Assembly: GCF_946902915.1 (NCBI RefSeq)
Contig: NZ_CAMPPY010000002.1
Coordinates: 1-64,000, forward strand
Source: Streptococcus sp. Marseille-Q5986
Lineage (GTDB): Bacteria > Bacillota > Bacilli > Lactobacillales > Streptococcaceae
Direction of reading: 5' to 3'
Length of the DNA stretch: 64,000 nt
The translations under genes and the position numbers were made by a program. Positions 9,453 to 18,757 of the stretch are shown one piece after another. Each line of letters begins with the position of its first letter. Position 1 is the first letter of the stretch. The notes under the pieces are model-generated. The model did not search any database. It saw only the letters and a program-made list of their open reading frames with translations, and had not been told where the DNA came from.

Positions 9453-9948
9453 GAAGATTCCTTTCTTTACATTCTAACAGAGGCGATGCTGCCAACTGAC
9501 TAGGATTGGTCCCTGGCTGGTTCAGAGGTACAGCCACTCCTAGTTCTCCGTAGTATTCACTCCAGAAATCACTGATTTCCTGCCCATCATCCCCAAACTT
9601 CATAGGGGTGGTTTCAAAAATAGGTAAAATATCAGCTATGTACTGGGAACAATAAAAGCCTTCCCCATCCGGATAAAAAGAGCTATTATAAGGAGAACCT
9701 AGATGCTGACAAGCCTTCTCCTTCACCAAGTCAGATTTCAGCTCTGGATAGAAATAAAGGTCATAGAGATGAGTCGGTTCAAAAAATTCAGCTGGTTCTT
9801 GACAGATGACACCTGCTTGCCCACTAGCATGGTAGATCAAACCGTCTAAAAAGATAGCTACATGACTATAGTCACCAGTTGAAACTTGGATGGCCTGTCC
9901 CATATCTGAAAGGTCCTTCATAAAAATCAAATCGCCATTTTCTAACAT
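9436..9948 (-). CDS. YiiX/YebB-like NlpC/P60-superfamily cysteine hydrolase
   Basis: A 170-residue protein with the permuted papain-like arrangement of the YiiX family: a His in GDYSHVAIFLDG near residue 28 and a Cys in GEGFYCSQYIADIL near residue 113, the usual catalytic pair. It starts with MLENGDLIFMKD, also family-typical. No signal peptide is seen, so it probably acts in the cytoplasm; the natural substrate is unknown. It overlaps the following DUF1803 gene. Confidence 0.7.
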   Translation of the reverse strand: MLENGDLIFMKDLSDMGQAIQVSTGDYSHVAIFLDGLIYHASGQAGVICQEPAEFFEPTHLYDLYFYPELKSDLVKEKACQHLGSPYNSSFYPDGEGFYCSQYIADILPIFETTPMKFGDDGQEISDFWSEYYGELGVAVPLNQPGTNPSQLAASPLLECKERNLHDSDF

Positions 9949-9961
9949 CTTTCTCTCCTAG

Positions 9962-9985
9962 AAAAAAAGGAGTTAAAACTCCTTT
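9962..9985 (-). terminator. ppaC terminator
   Basis: AAAGGAGTT (9966-9974) pairs with AACTCCTTT (9977-9985). On the minus strand the stem is followed by seven T. It lies about 50 bp after the ppaC stop. Confidence 0.85.
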
Positions 9986-10034
9986 CGATATAAGACAAAC
10001 TAGCTTTTCCTATTTTGAACTGACACTCAGGATC

Positions 10035-10970
10035 TTAAGCATTAAAGCTCTCAGTCAACTGAGGCACCACTTGTTTCTTACGTGAAACAGCACCTGGAAG
10101 GAAAGCGTGGTTGTCTTTAAGTTTGAAGTTGAAGGCCGCTTCGACCTTGTCCATGTTTGATCCAAGAGCAAGGATTTCTGAGTTTGAGTTGACGATGTCT
10201 GTAATCATCAAGACAAAGTCTGAGTAGCCGTTTGCTGCATTAGCTGCTTGCATAGCTGCTTCGATTTCTGCTTGGCGTTCCAAGACTTCAGCGATATCAA
10301 CTGTATTGACTTGGGCAACACGAACCTTATTTCCATTGAGTTCAAAAGTCTTAGCATCGATGTCAATCAATTCTTCAGCAGATTTGCTTGCCAAGTTTGT
10401 ACCAGCTTTCAGCATTGCAAGACCATACTCTTCCAAGTTCACGTCTGCTAATTCTGCCAACTCAGGAGCAATGACTTTATCAGACGGGTGTGTTGTTGGT
10501 GATTTCAAAAGAAGGGTATCTGAAATCAAACCTGAAAGCATCAATCCTGCGATTTCTTTAGGAACTGCTACACCGTGTTCTTTGAACATGTGGTAAACAA
10601 TAGAAGACGCTGATCCAACTGGTTCCAAACGCATATAAAGTGGGCTTGCAGTTTCAAAATTAGCCACACGGTGGTGATCCACAACTCCGTACACTTCCAC
10701 TTCAGCGATATCTGACACTGATTGTTGGAACTCATTGTGGTCAGTCAAGATAACTTGCTCTGCACCTTCTGCTTTAGCAGATGTGATGACGCGCGGTGCT
10801 TCTGCACCAAAATAGTTCAAAACAAAAGCTGTTTCTTCATTTGGAGTACCGAGAGCCACCGCTTCTGTGTCCAATCCATAAGCTTCTTTTGCAAGGTAAG
10901 CAAAGGCTACAGATGAGCCGATGGCATCTGAGTCTGGATTTTGATGACCAAATACTAGAATCTTAGACAT
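10035..10970 (-). CDS. ppaC: Manganese-dependent inorganic pyrophosphatase (family II)
   Basis: A 311-residue DHH-family phosphoesterase that hydrolyses pyrophosphate and so drives biosynthetic reactions. Visible metal ligands are His9, Asp13 and Asp15 in [11 protein letters not shown], an Asp in ILTDHNE (about 77), and the DHH motif in [10 protein letters not shown] (98-100). The C-terminal DHHA2 domain ends with the conserved [10 protein letters not shown] segment. Length is normal. The putative mobile element attachment site lies in its promoter. Confidence 0.95.
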   Translation of the reverse strand: MSKILVFGHQNPDSDAIGSSVAFAYLAKEAYGLDTEAVALGTPNEETAFVLNYFGAEAPRVITSAKAEGAEQVILTDHNEFQQSVSDIAEVEVYGVVDHHRVANFETASPLYMRLEPVGSASSIVYHMFKEHGVAVPKEIAGLMLSGLISDTLLLKSPTTHPSDKVIAPELAELADVNLEEYGLAMLKAGTNLASKSAEELIDIDAKTFELNGNKVRVAQVNTVDIAEVLERQAEIEAAMQAANAANGYSDFVLMITDIVNSNSEILALGSNMDKVEAAFNFKLKDNHAFLPGAVSRKKQVVPQLTESFNA

Positions 10971-10990
10971 GATAATACCTCTTTAAATTT

Positions 10991-11005
10991 ATTCATCTTA
11001 TTGTA
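10991..11005. other. Candidate attL core of the mobile element
   Basis: ATTCATCTTATTGTA here recurs as ATTCATCTTATTATA at 22010-22024 in the same orientation (14 of 15 identical), just outside the integrase remnant. The two copies bracket all mobile-element genes. The core overlaps the ppaC -10 box. This assignment is an inference from the repeat and its placement only. Confidence 0.4.
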
Positions 11006-11028
11006 GCACTTTTTTCCTCTTTTGACAA
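11000..11028 (-). promoter_or_regulatory. ppaC promoter
   Basis: On the minus strand TTGTCA (11023-11028) and TACAAT (11000-11005) are spaced by 17 bp. If the element boundary lies in the -10 box, the -35 hexamer is supplied by the integrated element. Confidence 0.65.
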
Positions 11029-11386
11029 AAGTAAGAGGAAGCAAAGGACTTCTCGTTAGAAAGGAACGCTGATTTAACAACGTTCCTTAACTCTATACTA
11101 TGCCGGCGGCCAACAAACTAGCGTTAAAATAAGTTAAAATAAATAACCAAAAAGCGATTAAATCAAGATGTTATCACACGCTAGTTAGTATTGAAATTAA
11201 GTGAATTGACCATTGGCTGACCAAATAAATTTTAAAGTTTACTTAAATTTTATGGTTTTAAAATTTAATAATCACATTTTTTTATACATAGTTCGATACC
11301 GTATTCGGCACAATTGGTATAGTCCAATATTCATTCTCAAAAATGCTTTCAATAGGGTAGTCTTTTAAACTAATTTTGAGAATCCA
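11029..11386. other. Non-coding left arm of the mobile element, with inverted repeats
   Basis: No gene is visible. The stretch holds three inverted repeats: AAGGAACG/CGTTCCTT near 11061-11088; ACTAGCG/CGCTAGT near 11117-11193, about 60 bp apart; and a perfect 10-bp pair ATTCTCAAAA (11333-11342) / TTTTGAGAAT (11374-11383). Any of these could be recombination or replication sites, but none is recognisable by sequence. Confidence 0.4.
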
Positions 11387-11419
11387 AAAAATCTTCCTAC
11401 ATATGTAAGAAGATTTTTT
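11387..11419 (-). terminator. Terminator of the surface-exclusion operon
   Basis: AAAAATCTTC pairs with GAAGATTTTTT around a 12-base loop, and the minus strand reads into a T-run. It lies 7 bp after the stop of the small membrane protein gene. Confidence 0.8.
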
Positions 11420-11425
11420 ATTTAA

Positions 11426-12067
11426 TTACAGTCCATGCTTATAATTAAAGGCATGTGCTCCAATTTCTTCAATTGTGTCTGGGAAACGTTGTACCAGTCT
11501 AGCATTTAATAATTTTCTTAGACTTTCTTGTTGTGTTAATTCTCCCATCTCTAAAGCATGTCTTACATACTCTCTAACTTTCCAGTATTGTTTAGCATCT
11601 TCTATTAGTAATTTTTCAAATTTTTTAGGTCGTATAAATATTAACCTTGCAACAAAAACAAGCGCTGAAAAACTTAGCACTGTACCAATATCTGATAAAC
11701 CGATTGGGACACTTAATAACCAAATGATAAAAGCTGTAAATAATGGATGTCTTTTAATGAAGTTTACTAATTTCTCAGTATTAAATTCTTTCGTTAGATG
11801 TGAAATATCTTTTTGCAATACTGAAATATTTATTACACTAGCTTTTTCAGGAAAAGGGTAGTCTTTAGCTCTTAAATGACCATCGACTTCTAAATGACAT
11901 AAATTCTCACGTACAATAGGGTCAAAAAATCTAGCTTGATAAGTTTTAAACTTTGTAGTCGCTCTCTCTTCTGCTGCTGACAACGTTTTCTGAATACCTA
12001 TTTTTGTTGCTGCATGCCCTAGTGTTAAGCCAGAGCTAACTTTTAGTGAGTTTGTAAATAATCCCAT
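11426..12067 (-). CDS. Hypothetical membrane protein downstream of the surface-exclusion gene
   Basis: A 213-residue protein with a basic N-terminal region and two adjacent hydrophobic helices near residues 107-148 (HPLFTAFIIWLLSVP and VLSFSALVFVARLIFI), then a charged C-terminal tail. I do not recognise the family. It starts 3 bp after the stop of the LPXTG protein gene, with GGAAAATAAAG as ribosome site, so it is translated from the same message. It probably serves the same process, perhaps as a membrane partner of the surface protein; that is a guess from position. Confidence 0.6.
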   Translation of the reverse strand: MGLFTNSLKVSSGLTLGHAATKIGIQKTLSAAEERATTKFKTYQARFFDPIVRENLCHLEVDGHLRAKDYPFPEKASVINISVLQKDISHLTKEFNTEKLVNFIKRHPLFTAFIIWLLSVPIGLSDIGTVLSFSALVFVARLIFIRPKKFEKLLIEDAKQYWKVREYVRHALEMGELTQQESLRKLLNARLVQRFPDTIEEIGAHAFNYKHGL

Positions 12068-12070
12068 TCT

Positions 12071-14602
12071 TTATTTTCCTTGTCTTCTTTTTAATGCAAT
12101 TCCTAGTCCTGATAGAATTGCTAAAATAAATAACGTTAAGTTACTTTCCTTCGTTCCAGTATTTGGTAAAGTTTTTGCTTTTTCTACTCGTGAGTAACTC
12201 ATTTTTTCGTTTTCTACTGCTTTAACGGCTAGAGCTGAGTATGTTTCACATTTTTCCTTCACAACAACATTCCCTTGAGCATCCAAAGTCACTTCTTTAC
12301 CAGTTGCAAGAGCTTTTTGTAATTCGTCAACATTGACTTCAGGAAGTGCTTCAGCAGTTGGAGCTACTTTAGGGACAGCGATTACTGTTCCATCAGGCAA
12401 TTTGGCAACAACGTTTTCTTGAGCTTTCTCTGCAAGGTCAACGAGTGCTTCATATTCTGTTTGCAAGTCTACCAACTTAGCGTGTTCTGTACGGTATGCA
12501 GACAACAAGTTTTCAAGAGTAGACTGTGCAGTAGTGAGTTCAGTTTTAGCTGTTTCAAGTTTAGCTTCAGCTTTTGCTTTCATATCTTGAGCAGTTGCTA
12601 GTTTAGCAGGTGCGTCCAAATATGCTTGCAATTGTTCAGCCAATTTCTTAGCTTCTTTAACAAGAGCATCTTTTTCTTCAAGAAGTTTAGCGCTTTGTTT
12701 GTTCAAAGTATTTACTTTATCTTCTTGAACTTTTAGTTTAGCTGAAGCATCTGCAAGAGCTTGTGACGCAGTTGTTTGAACAGCTTTAGCTCCTTCAAGT
12801 TCTGCTTGAGCTTTTTCAAGAGCTTTTTTCTTGTCAGCTAGACTTGCTGAGAAGTTGTTAACTGCTTCAGTAGCTTTAGCTTCACGAGTTTTAGCATTTT
12901 CAAGAGCAATTTCTGCCAAACGTAGGTTGTTTTCAGCAACTTGGGCTTGCAATGGTGTAGCCATTGCGTCAGCAAGAACTTTTTCAGCTTCAGTTTTCAA
13001 GCTAAGTGCGCTTGCATAATCAGTTGAAGCTTTTGTCAAAGCTTTCTTAGCATTTTCTGATGCATTTTGAGCTTGTTCAACATTTGATTTCGCTGTTTCT
13101 ACAGCTTTTTCGAGAGAGGCTGTGTTGGTTTCTTTAACTAGTTTTTCACCAGTGTAAACTCCATAAACGTTAATCAATGTGTTGTATCCACCGAATTTAG
13201 CAATTGAAATTCCTAAATCTGATGCCATATTGAATGTTGTATTGGAGTGTCCCCATTTAGATGGTGCGTCTGCGAATGCCATTGTCATGACTGCATTGTA
13301 GATTGTTTGCTTCAATTCGTACATATTTGTAACGTCTCTTAAGTTTGAAGCATTTTCTCCAAAGTAATCACCAGATAAGTGACCAGCTTCAGCGATTGTT
13401 TTATCACGTTGAACATATTTTTCAGCTTGATTTTTAGCTGATTTCATTGAACCAGTGTTTAATTCAAGTTCTTTGAGACCATATTGTTTTCTAATAGTGT
13501 TTACAACTTGTAAGTTGTAATGAGCTACTTCTAACAATTGTTCTTCAGTTAAATGTTCAGCATCAACTGCACGTTTCTTATCAGCTTCGCTGATTTTTGT
13601 TGAAGAGTTTTCGATAACTGTAGCGCCAGAGTCAGTCATGAAGTCTGAGTCGCCTTCGGCTTTATCTTTCTTGAACTGAGTCAAGTCTACGATTGTTACT
13701 GTATCAGTACCAGTATTTGTATTTGCCAATTTATCTTGAGCAGATTTTAGTTCAGCTTGAGCTGATTGCAATTTGTTTTCAACTGAGTCAGCATGTTCTG
13801 TAGCGCTTGCAAGTTTTTCTTTAGCCAATTTGACAGCATCATCTTTAGTTTTAACATCAGTTTCAGCTGATTTGATAGCTTCGTCGCGGTCTGCATCTGC
13901 TTTTGTTGCATTTTTGAACGCAGTTTTTGCGTCAGCGACTGTAGATTCTGCGTCTTTGACAGCTTTCTGAGCGTCTGTCAAATCTTTTTCAGCATTTGCA
14001 AGTCCAGTTCCGTCAAGAGCAGATTCTGCATTTGTAACGGTTTGTTCAGCTGATTTGACATTTTTAGTAGCTTGGTCAAGATTTTCTTGAGCAGTTGTCA
14101 CGTCTGATTGTTCTTTTGCAAGAGCTTTTGTTTCAGCTTTGATTTGTTCATTTGTAGCTTCAGTTGCTTTTTGGTTAGCAGTTTGAGCTTCAACATTCTT
14201 AGTTTGAGCATCTTTTACTTCAGCAAGTTTTTCAGGTGTTGCTTGAGAAGCAGTTGCTTCCGCATCTTTGACAGCTTGAGTTGCTGTAGCTACTTCTTTT
14301 TCAGTTGAAGCAACAGTTTCTTCTTTTGCTTTCACATCAGCTTTAGCTGTGTCAATCTTAGCTTCATCTTCTTTCACAACAGCTTTTTGTGCGTCAAGAG
14401 CAGGTTTTACTGTAGAAGGCGCAGGAACTTCACTCTTTTCAAGTGGTTTCACTTGTGACTTAGCAACAAGAGCAGGTTCATTGACAGCAGTGTCAGTAGG
14501 TACTGAAGTCGCTTGAGCTTCTTGAGCAAATGCAGGCGCACCAACTAATACAAGCGCAATAGCTGTTGAAGTTGTGAGGGTTTTCATAGTTTTGTTTGAC
14601 AT
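12071..14602 (-). CDS. SEC10/PgrA-type surface exclusion protein, LPXTG-anchored
   Basis: An 843-residue cell-wall protein. In order: a signal peptide ending at APAFA-Q, a long Ala/Lys/Glu coiled coil (about 45-290), a CAP-like SEC10/PgrA domain (about 320-490, with YNLQVVNTIRKQYGL, EAGHLSGDYFGENA and KWGHSN), a second long coiled coil (about 500-780), then LPNTG, a hydrophobic helix and the tail KRRQGK for sortase anchoring. SEC10/PgrA proteins are known from conjugative plasmids, where they limit uptake of the same element. I chose the ATG at 14602 because TTTGGAGA precedes it; upstream starts would include the operator. Confidence 0.85.
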   Translation of the reverse strand: MSNKTMKTLTTSTAIALVLVGAPAFAQEAQATSVPTDTAVNEPALVAKSQVKPLEKSEVPAPSTVKPALDAQKAVVKEDEAKIDTAKADVKAKEETVASTEKEVATATQAVKDAEATASQATPEKLAEVKDAQTKNVEAQTANQKATEATNEQIKAETKALAKEQSDVTTAQENLDQATKNVKSAEQTVTNAESALDGTGLANAEKDLTDAQKAVKDAESTVADAKTAFKNATKADADRDEAIKSAETDVKTKDDAVKLAKEKLASATEHADSVENKLQSAQAELKSAQDKLANTNTGTDTVTIVDLTQFKKDKAEGDSDFMTDSGATVIENSSTKISEADKKRAVDAEHLTEEQLLEVAHYNLQVVNTIRKQYGLKELELNTGSMKSAKNQAEKYVQRDKTIAEAGHLSGDYFGENASNLRDVTNMYELKQTIYNAVMTMAFADAPSKWGHSNTTFNMASDLGISIAKFGGYNTLINVYGVYTGEKLVKETNTASLEKAVETAKSNVEQAQNASENAKKALTKASTDYASALSLKTEAEKVLADAMATPLQAQVAENNLRLAEIALENAKTREAKATEAVNNFSASLADKKKALEKAQAELEGAKAVQTTASQALADASAKLKVQEDKVNTLNKQSAKLLEEKDALVKEAKKLAEQLQAYLDAPAKLATAQDMKAKAEAKLETAKTELTTAQSTLENLLSAYRTEHAKLVDLQTEYEALVDLAEKAQENVVAKLPDGTVIAVPKVAPTAEALPEVNVDELQKALATGKEVTLDAQGNVVVKEKCETYSALAVKAVENEKMSYSRVEKAKTLPNTGTKESNLTLFILAILSGLGIALKRRQGK

Positions 14603-14624
14603 AAAATCTCCAAAAATTTCCATT

Positions 14625-14644
14625 AACAACTATATATAGTTGTT
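14625..14644. promoter_or_regulatory. Perfect 20-bp operator palindrome at the surface-exclusion promoter
   Basis: AACAACTATATATAGTTGTT is its own reverse complement. It lies about 10-30 bp downstream of a TATAAT box (14655-14660, minus strand), where a bound repressor would block transcription of the LPXTG gene. Its half-site TATAGTTGT matches the motif repeated four times at 16296-16528. Confidence 0.7.
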
Positions 14645-14654
14645 TTTTTATTTT

Positions 14655-14660
14655 ATTATA
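14655..14660 (-). promoter_or_regulatory. -10 box of the surface-exclusion operon
   Basis: TATAAT is read on the minus strand about 50 bp before the ATG. No good -35 hexamer is seen at 17 bp (only TTTAAA), so activation or a weak basal promoter is possible. Confidence 0.45.
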
Positions 14661-14754
14661 GCATATTCAACCAACCTTTTAAAGTCGTAAACAATCTTTT
14701 AAGAACTAAAATATGTAGTAAAAAAACTGTAATATTAAGTTTGCGAGGTATTAC

Positions 14755-15084
14755 ATGAAGCAATCACTAAGAAAATATGTAGGAAAACGAATCCGCCTTT
14801 TAAGACTGAAAAAAGGCTTTACACAAGAACAAATTGAAGAACGAGCCGACCTTGGAACAAATTATGTTTACAAACTTGAACACCTCGAAACAAATATAAC
14901 AATTAATACACTTGAAAAAGTTATGACTGCTCTTGAATGTGATATTTCATCTTTCTTTGACATTACAAAAAAAGATGAAAATCCTGAGATTGTTGAATTA
15001 ATTACAAATATAAAAAATTTACCTGATAATAAACAAAAAGAAATACTTTCTGCATTCCATATAATTCTAAATCAAGTTAAATAA
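14755..15084 (+). CDS. XRE-family transcriptional regulator
   Basis: A 109-residue DNA-binding protein with an N-terminal Cro/CI helix-turn-helix (residues 8-65; RIRLLRLKKGFTQEQIEERA followed by YVYKLE). The rest is a short helical tail. GAGG lies about 6 bases before the ATG. It is divergent from the surface-exclusion gene, with the palindrome at 14625-14644 between them, and is a natural candidate for the repressor that binds there. A bidirectional terminator follows. Confidence 0.8.
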   Translation: MKQSLRKYVGKRIRLLRLKKGFTQEQIEERADLGTNYVYKLEHLETNITINTLEKVMTALECDISSFFDITKKDENPEIVELITNIKNLPDNKQKEILSAFHIILNQVK

Positions 15085-15143
15085 TGTTTTAATTAATTTC
15101 AAAGTGCTATAACTGATGACATAGCAACCCTATTAAACAACAT

Positions 15144-15178
15144 AAACAACCGCTAAAAATTCTAGCGGTTGTTTTTTT
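15144..15178. terminator. Bidirectional terminator between the two regulators
   Basis: AAACAACCGCTA pairs with TAGCGGTTGTTT and a run of T follows on the plus strand, with A-rich sequence on the other side. It separates the XRE gene from the convergent frameshifted gene. Confidence 0.85.
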
Positions 15179-16251
15179 ACATATCTAATTTTTTCAAATC
15201 TGCGGTCATTTGTTCAGCAGATAACATAGTTTCTTCTATCTTCTCTTCTGATTCTTTAAAATATTCTTCATCAAATTTTACAAAATCAAATCCATATTTG
15301 AATAAATTTTTGTTGTTCTTTCGATATCCTGAGCGTTCATCTTGTTTTCTTTGAATCTTATCTAAACCATTAACAAATTTTGAAACTTGTTCAAGTATCA
15401 TTCTTTGTTCTTCCTCTAAATAATGTTCTAATACTTGCCCCTCTTCTTGTACTACTTCCTTCAAGAAGTTCTTTTGTATAATACTTGTTCTATATTCTCT
15501 ATAATTAGCATTCAAAAATAAATTTGAAGTCTGATAAACCCGAAGCCCTAGCGAATCTTCTGTTTTCTTGTTATCAAAAATAACATCTTCATACACTCGT
15601 TCCGCAAAATCAATTATTCTATTATCTAATTTTTTCAAATAATATTTTTTCAATAAAAAATTCTTTAAATAGTCTGTAAAATTTTTCTTCCACTTCGTTT
15701 TGATAAAGTCTTGAAATAACTTTAAATAAATTCTTATCAAAAATATCAAATGCAACAATACCATCAGATAAGGCTGCTCCGATTTCTTTTTTAGCTAATT
15801 CACTTAAAAACAAGACAGACTCTTTCAAAACTTCAAGCATATTCGATTTCAACTGTTGCTCTCTAATTGTTTTAAAATCAGATGAGCTAATAGATTCAAA
15901 AATAATTAAATAAAAGAGACTTGGAAGCAATTTCTTCCAGTTTTCTTCATTACCCCATAGTAATTCAGAAACACTTAAATTCATATTCTTAGCAATCATC
16001 TCTAAAACATTGTCAGACAAATGACTTCGACTATCTTTCATTAATCGACTCATTTTTTGTTTAGCTGTATCTTTGTTTCCGCCGTAATATGCAAACATAT
16101 CAAATACTTCTCCAATTCTTTCGTCATGCAAAAACATATACCAATAATATTTTAGTCCTTTTTGCGACTGTTCATCTTTGAAATTTTTAATCTTAGCAGG
16201 TACTGCATCAATCGTTGCACGTTTGACAAATTCTACTGTGTTTTTAAACAT
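15177..16251 (-). pseudogene. Element-borne regulator-like protein, frameshifted
   Basis: Two overlapping frames, 15622-16251 (209 residues) and 15177-15764, read as one protein of about 358 residues if a single indel in the A/T homopolymers near 15630-15660 is corrected. The first half has a helix-turn-helix-like stretch (KMSRLMKDSRSHLSDNVLEM, then NLSVSELLWG), so it may be an atypical Cro/CI regulator. The second half is charged and helical and I do not recognise it. It is divergent from the mobilization genes with a 421-bp operator-rich gap between. The frameshift may be a true mutation or a sequencing error. Confidence 0.6.
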
Positions 16252-16672
16252 TGAGTTTCCTTCTTTCTATTAAGAATACTTAGAGTATAACACAAATGGT
16301 TGTACATTATAATCAATTTTATATTTTATTTTAAAAATTTTACCATACAACTATTTTTCTTTATATATACTGGCTTTATGTTACATAATTATAATAGTTG
16401 TATGATATATCTTTGTGTTGTTGTCTGTTTTATTTCAACTAAATACAATTAGAATTTTGCTATACCGGTCTTGTAATGATGAATCACTTAATTTCATTTT
16501 ATATTACATGATTAAAATAGTTGTACGGGCGCGTTTTTAAATATTTGTTTTTTGCTCAATCGACAGTCAATCTTAATCGTGATACACTTAAAATATAAAT
16601 AAAGAACGTTCATATATTTACAAGAAAGATTTAACAGAAAGAACTAGCTTCAAGCTAGTAAAGGCAACAAAA
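16252..16672. promoter_or_regulatory. Divergent control region with four AATAGTTGTA-type boxes
   Basis: No gene lies here. The boxes are ATGGTTGTACATTAT (16296-16310), CATACAACTATTTT (16344-16357, inverted), ATAATAGTTGTATGATAT (16391-16408) and AAAATAGTTGTACGG (16514-16528). The last two sit inside 24-bp direct repeats (16381-16404 and 16504-16527) with 21 identities. The same half-site forms the palindrome before the surface-exclusion gene. These look like repressor sites controlling mobilization genes; iterons of a replication origin are an alternative. Confidence 0.55.
16644..16658 (+). other. Leader hairpin before the first mobilization gene
   Basis: CTAGCTT-C-AAGCTAG is a perfect 15-bp inverted repeat just upstream of the ribosome site AAAGG of the 16673 gene. 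It has no T-run, so it is not a terminator; a role in translation or RNA stability is possible. Confidence 0.5.
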
Positions 16673-17092
16673 ATGAATAATAACTTGGTTCAAACAGGCT
16701 TATTTGGAAGCAATTCAAAACAATCAGGCGATTCAATTGTAAATGACCGTCGTACCGCTCCAATGCTTACTAATATCTCAACTTGTGTAGCTGTTAGTGT
16801 TACAGAGCTAAAACCTTTTTTCCCAATCGTTGGGTTTGAGAAAAACAGTAATGGTAAAAACACCCCTGTATTCTCAGACAAATCAATTGATTATGAAGTG
16901 TTTTTATCAATGCCCAAAGATGATGGAGCTGTTAAACTGATTAGTTTAGTTGTTCCAAGCTTAGAAATTGCGAATAAAATTCAGTTTCGACATCTTTATC
17001 AGCTAGTCAATCCAAGAGGAAATAACAAGTATAAAAGTTATGATGTTATAGAAGTTTGGGCTGAAGATGTCAAAGAAGTTAGTTTAAAGTGA
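16673..17092 (+). CDS. Mobilization-operon protein of unknown function (possibly DUF961-like)
   Basis: A 139-residue soluble protein with an ordered beta-rich core (PDDGAVKLISLVVPSLEIAN is typical of its composition). It occupies the first place in the operon before the coupling ATPase, where Tn916-type elements carry DUF961 proteins (Orf22/Orf23), and its length fits. I see no decisive motif, so the family is uncertain. AAAGG precedes the ATG. The next gene starts 13 bp later. Confidence 0.55.
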   Translation: MNNNLVQTGLFGSNSKQSGDSIVNDRRTAPMLTNISTCVAVSVTELKPFFPIVGFEKNSNGKNTPVFSDKSIDYEVFLSMPKDDGAVKLISLVVPSLEIANKIQFRHLYQLVNPRGNNKYKSYDVIEVWAEDVKEVSLK

Positions 17093-17105
17093 AGAGGAAA
17101 TAGAT

Positions 17106-17345
17106 ATGAAAGAAATTTTTAAAGAACTAGATGATTTAACAGCTTTAGACCTGCCCATTGAACTTCGAAAAATTTTAGCAACATACATAAATCCTGAAGT
17201 TCAAGGACGAGTTTCATCTTTCGGGAATTTGAGCTTGGTTTACTCAGATGGACGTTACACTGATTTTATTCGCTCATACATGTATTTTGAACTCATGCGT
17301 CGCAAAATGTTAACAGAAATGGAAGAAATTTGTAGGTATTTATGA
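17106..17345 (+). CDS. Small hypothetical protein of the mobilization operon
   Basis: A 79-residue acidic protein with no recognised domain. AGAGGAAATAG precedes its ATG. Its stop overlaps the start of the coupling ATPase by 4 bp (ATGA), so the two are translationally coupled. Confidence 0.6.
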   Translation: MKEIFKELDDLTALDLPIELRKILATYINPEVQGRVSSFGNLSLVYSDGRYTDFIRSYMYFELMRRKMLTEMEEICRYL

Positions 17346-18757
17346 TTCGGTACAAATTAAATAAAAACACAGGTCATTTAATGCCATCCTTGCCAAGTTT
17401 AGTAACTCTACTCCAATTTTTTGGAGTTGGGTTACTATTTGGTAGTGGTATTATTCGATGGCTAGTATTTAAAGGAACAGAAATTGGTATTTTTAGAAGT
17501 GAAGCACAGCTTGGCTTTCATTTAGAAGTAATTGGAATAGCTGTCTTGCCTTTGGTTAATCTTGTTTTATTGGGTCGATTTGTTTTAAAGCTATCAAAAA
17601 TTGGGTCGATATCTTTATATTATCAATTAAAATTGATAGAACGACAAACACACAAGGCATTGTTAGATTCAGCAACTGCGAATCGAAAAGTTGATAGCAA
17701 ATTCATAGATGTTAGTAAAGCGCATGCGGACTTCTCGAAGTCAAACAGGCACATCACGGTTAAAATCAAAAAATTAGCTGACCAAACTACAGACGATTTA
17801 GAAAAGTTTGCGGAAATGTTATCAGCTTGTTTAGTGGGTAAAAATCGTTCTCTAATCGTTTTAGATTATTGGTTAAGTGAAGATAATACAGAGTTCATTT
17901 ACTTATTAGATGATATTGTAGAAGCAAAAGCAAGACAGCTCAAACCAAAGAAGATAACAGAATTAAGACCAATCAATGATTTTGAAATAACAGTTGAAGA
18001 AGGCTTGACATTCTCATTTCTACGTTCCCCTCAGCTGTTATTAGTCGGAAATACAAATAGCTCAAAAACAACGTTTTTAAAATCAATGCTTGCACAAGTA
18101 TTCATGTTCAATGAAGAGGTTGATTTAACAATCTTAGATGTTAAATCTGAGTTCAGCTCATGGGATTTTCTACCAGTTCGGGCTATTTTATCAGACAGTG
18201 AAGAGATTTTAGCATATTTTGAAGAATTGTTGGAATTAGTTATTAAACGTGAAAAAGAAATTGCGAATCTATCGGCACGTGATGATATTACTGGAGCAAC
18301 TTTTATGAATTTCGGTAAAGAAATGAAAATGAAATTATGTGTTATCGAAGAGTATTCGGCTATGTTGTCAAGTATAACTGATACCAAAATGAGAAAAAGG
18401 GTTCAAGATTTGGTCTTGTCTATTGTGTCTCGCTCTAGTGGTGTCTATATTTGTATCTGTATGCAACAGCCGCGCTCAGAGTTGCTTTCAACAGCTATTA
18501 GAGATAATTTAGGTGTTCGTATCTGTCTATCAAACGGCGCTATAACGGATGAATTAGCTAGAATGGCATTTGGAGAAACTGACAATATTGATAATCATGC
18601 GCCCAGATTTTCAGGTTATATCATGACGACTGATGGACAGTTCAGCAAACCCAGAAAATTTTGGAATATCAATCTACATGAGCACGGATTGGAAAAAATT
18701 AGTACATTTAAACGAGCGTTTTTATACGGTCAACGATTAAGAAAAAATCGTAAATAA
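17342..18757 (+). CDS. FtsK/SpoIIIE-type coupling ATPase (TcpA-like)
   Basis: A 471-residue protein. Two N-terminal hydrophobic helices (about 18-45 and 60-80) anchor it in the membrane. A FtsK-type ATPase domain follows, with a Walker A-like LLVGNTNSSKTTFL (about 230-243), Walker B LCVIEEYSAML (about 340), and a late CICMQQPRSE. Such proteins bring the relaxase-DNA complex to a conjugation channel; no channel genes are present, so the element would be mobilized by a helper. The Walker A motif has Ser where the conserved Gly before Lys is expected (NSSKT for NSGKT), which may weaken ATP binding. Confidence 0.8.
   Translation: MIRYKLNKNTGHLMPSLPSLVTLLQFFGVGLLFGSGIIRWLVFKGTEIGIFRSEAQLGFHLEVIGIAVLPLVNLVLLGRFVLKLSKIGSISLYYQLKLIERQTHKALLDSATANRKVDSKFIDVSKAHADFSKSNRHITVKIKKLADQTTDDLEKFAEMLSACLVGKNRSLIVLDYWLSEDNTEFIYLLDDIVEAKARQLKPKKITELRPINDFEITVEEGLTFSFLRSPQLLLVGNTNSSKTTFLKSMLAQVFMFNEEVDLTILDVKSEFSSWDFLPVRAILSDSEEILAYFEELLELVIKREKEIANLSARDDITGATFMNFGKEMKMKLCVIEEYSAMLSSITDTKMRKRVQDLVLSIVSRSSGVYICICMQQPRSELLSTAIRDNLGVRICLSNGAITDELARMAFGETDNIDNHAPRFSGYIMTTDGQFSKPRKFWNINLHEHGLEKISTFKRAFLYGQRLRKNRK

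Noticed and set aside
12419..14308. Plus-strand frames rich in Ser/Cys/Phe across the LPXTG gene
   Set aside because: They are antisense shadows of a biased coiled-coil gene.
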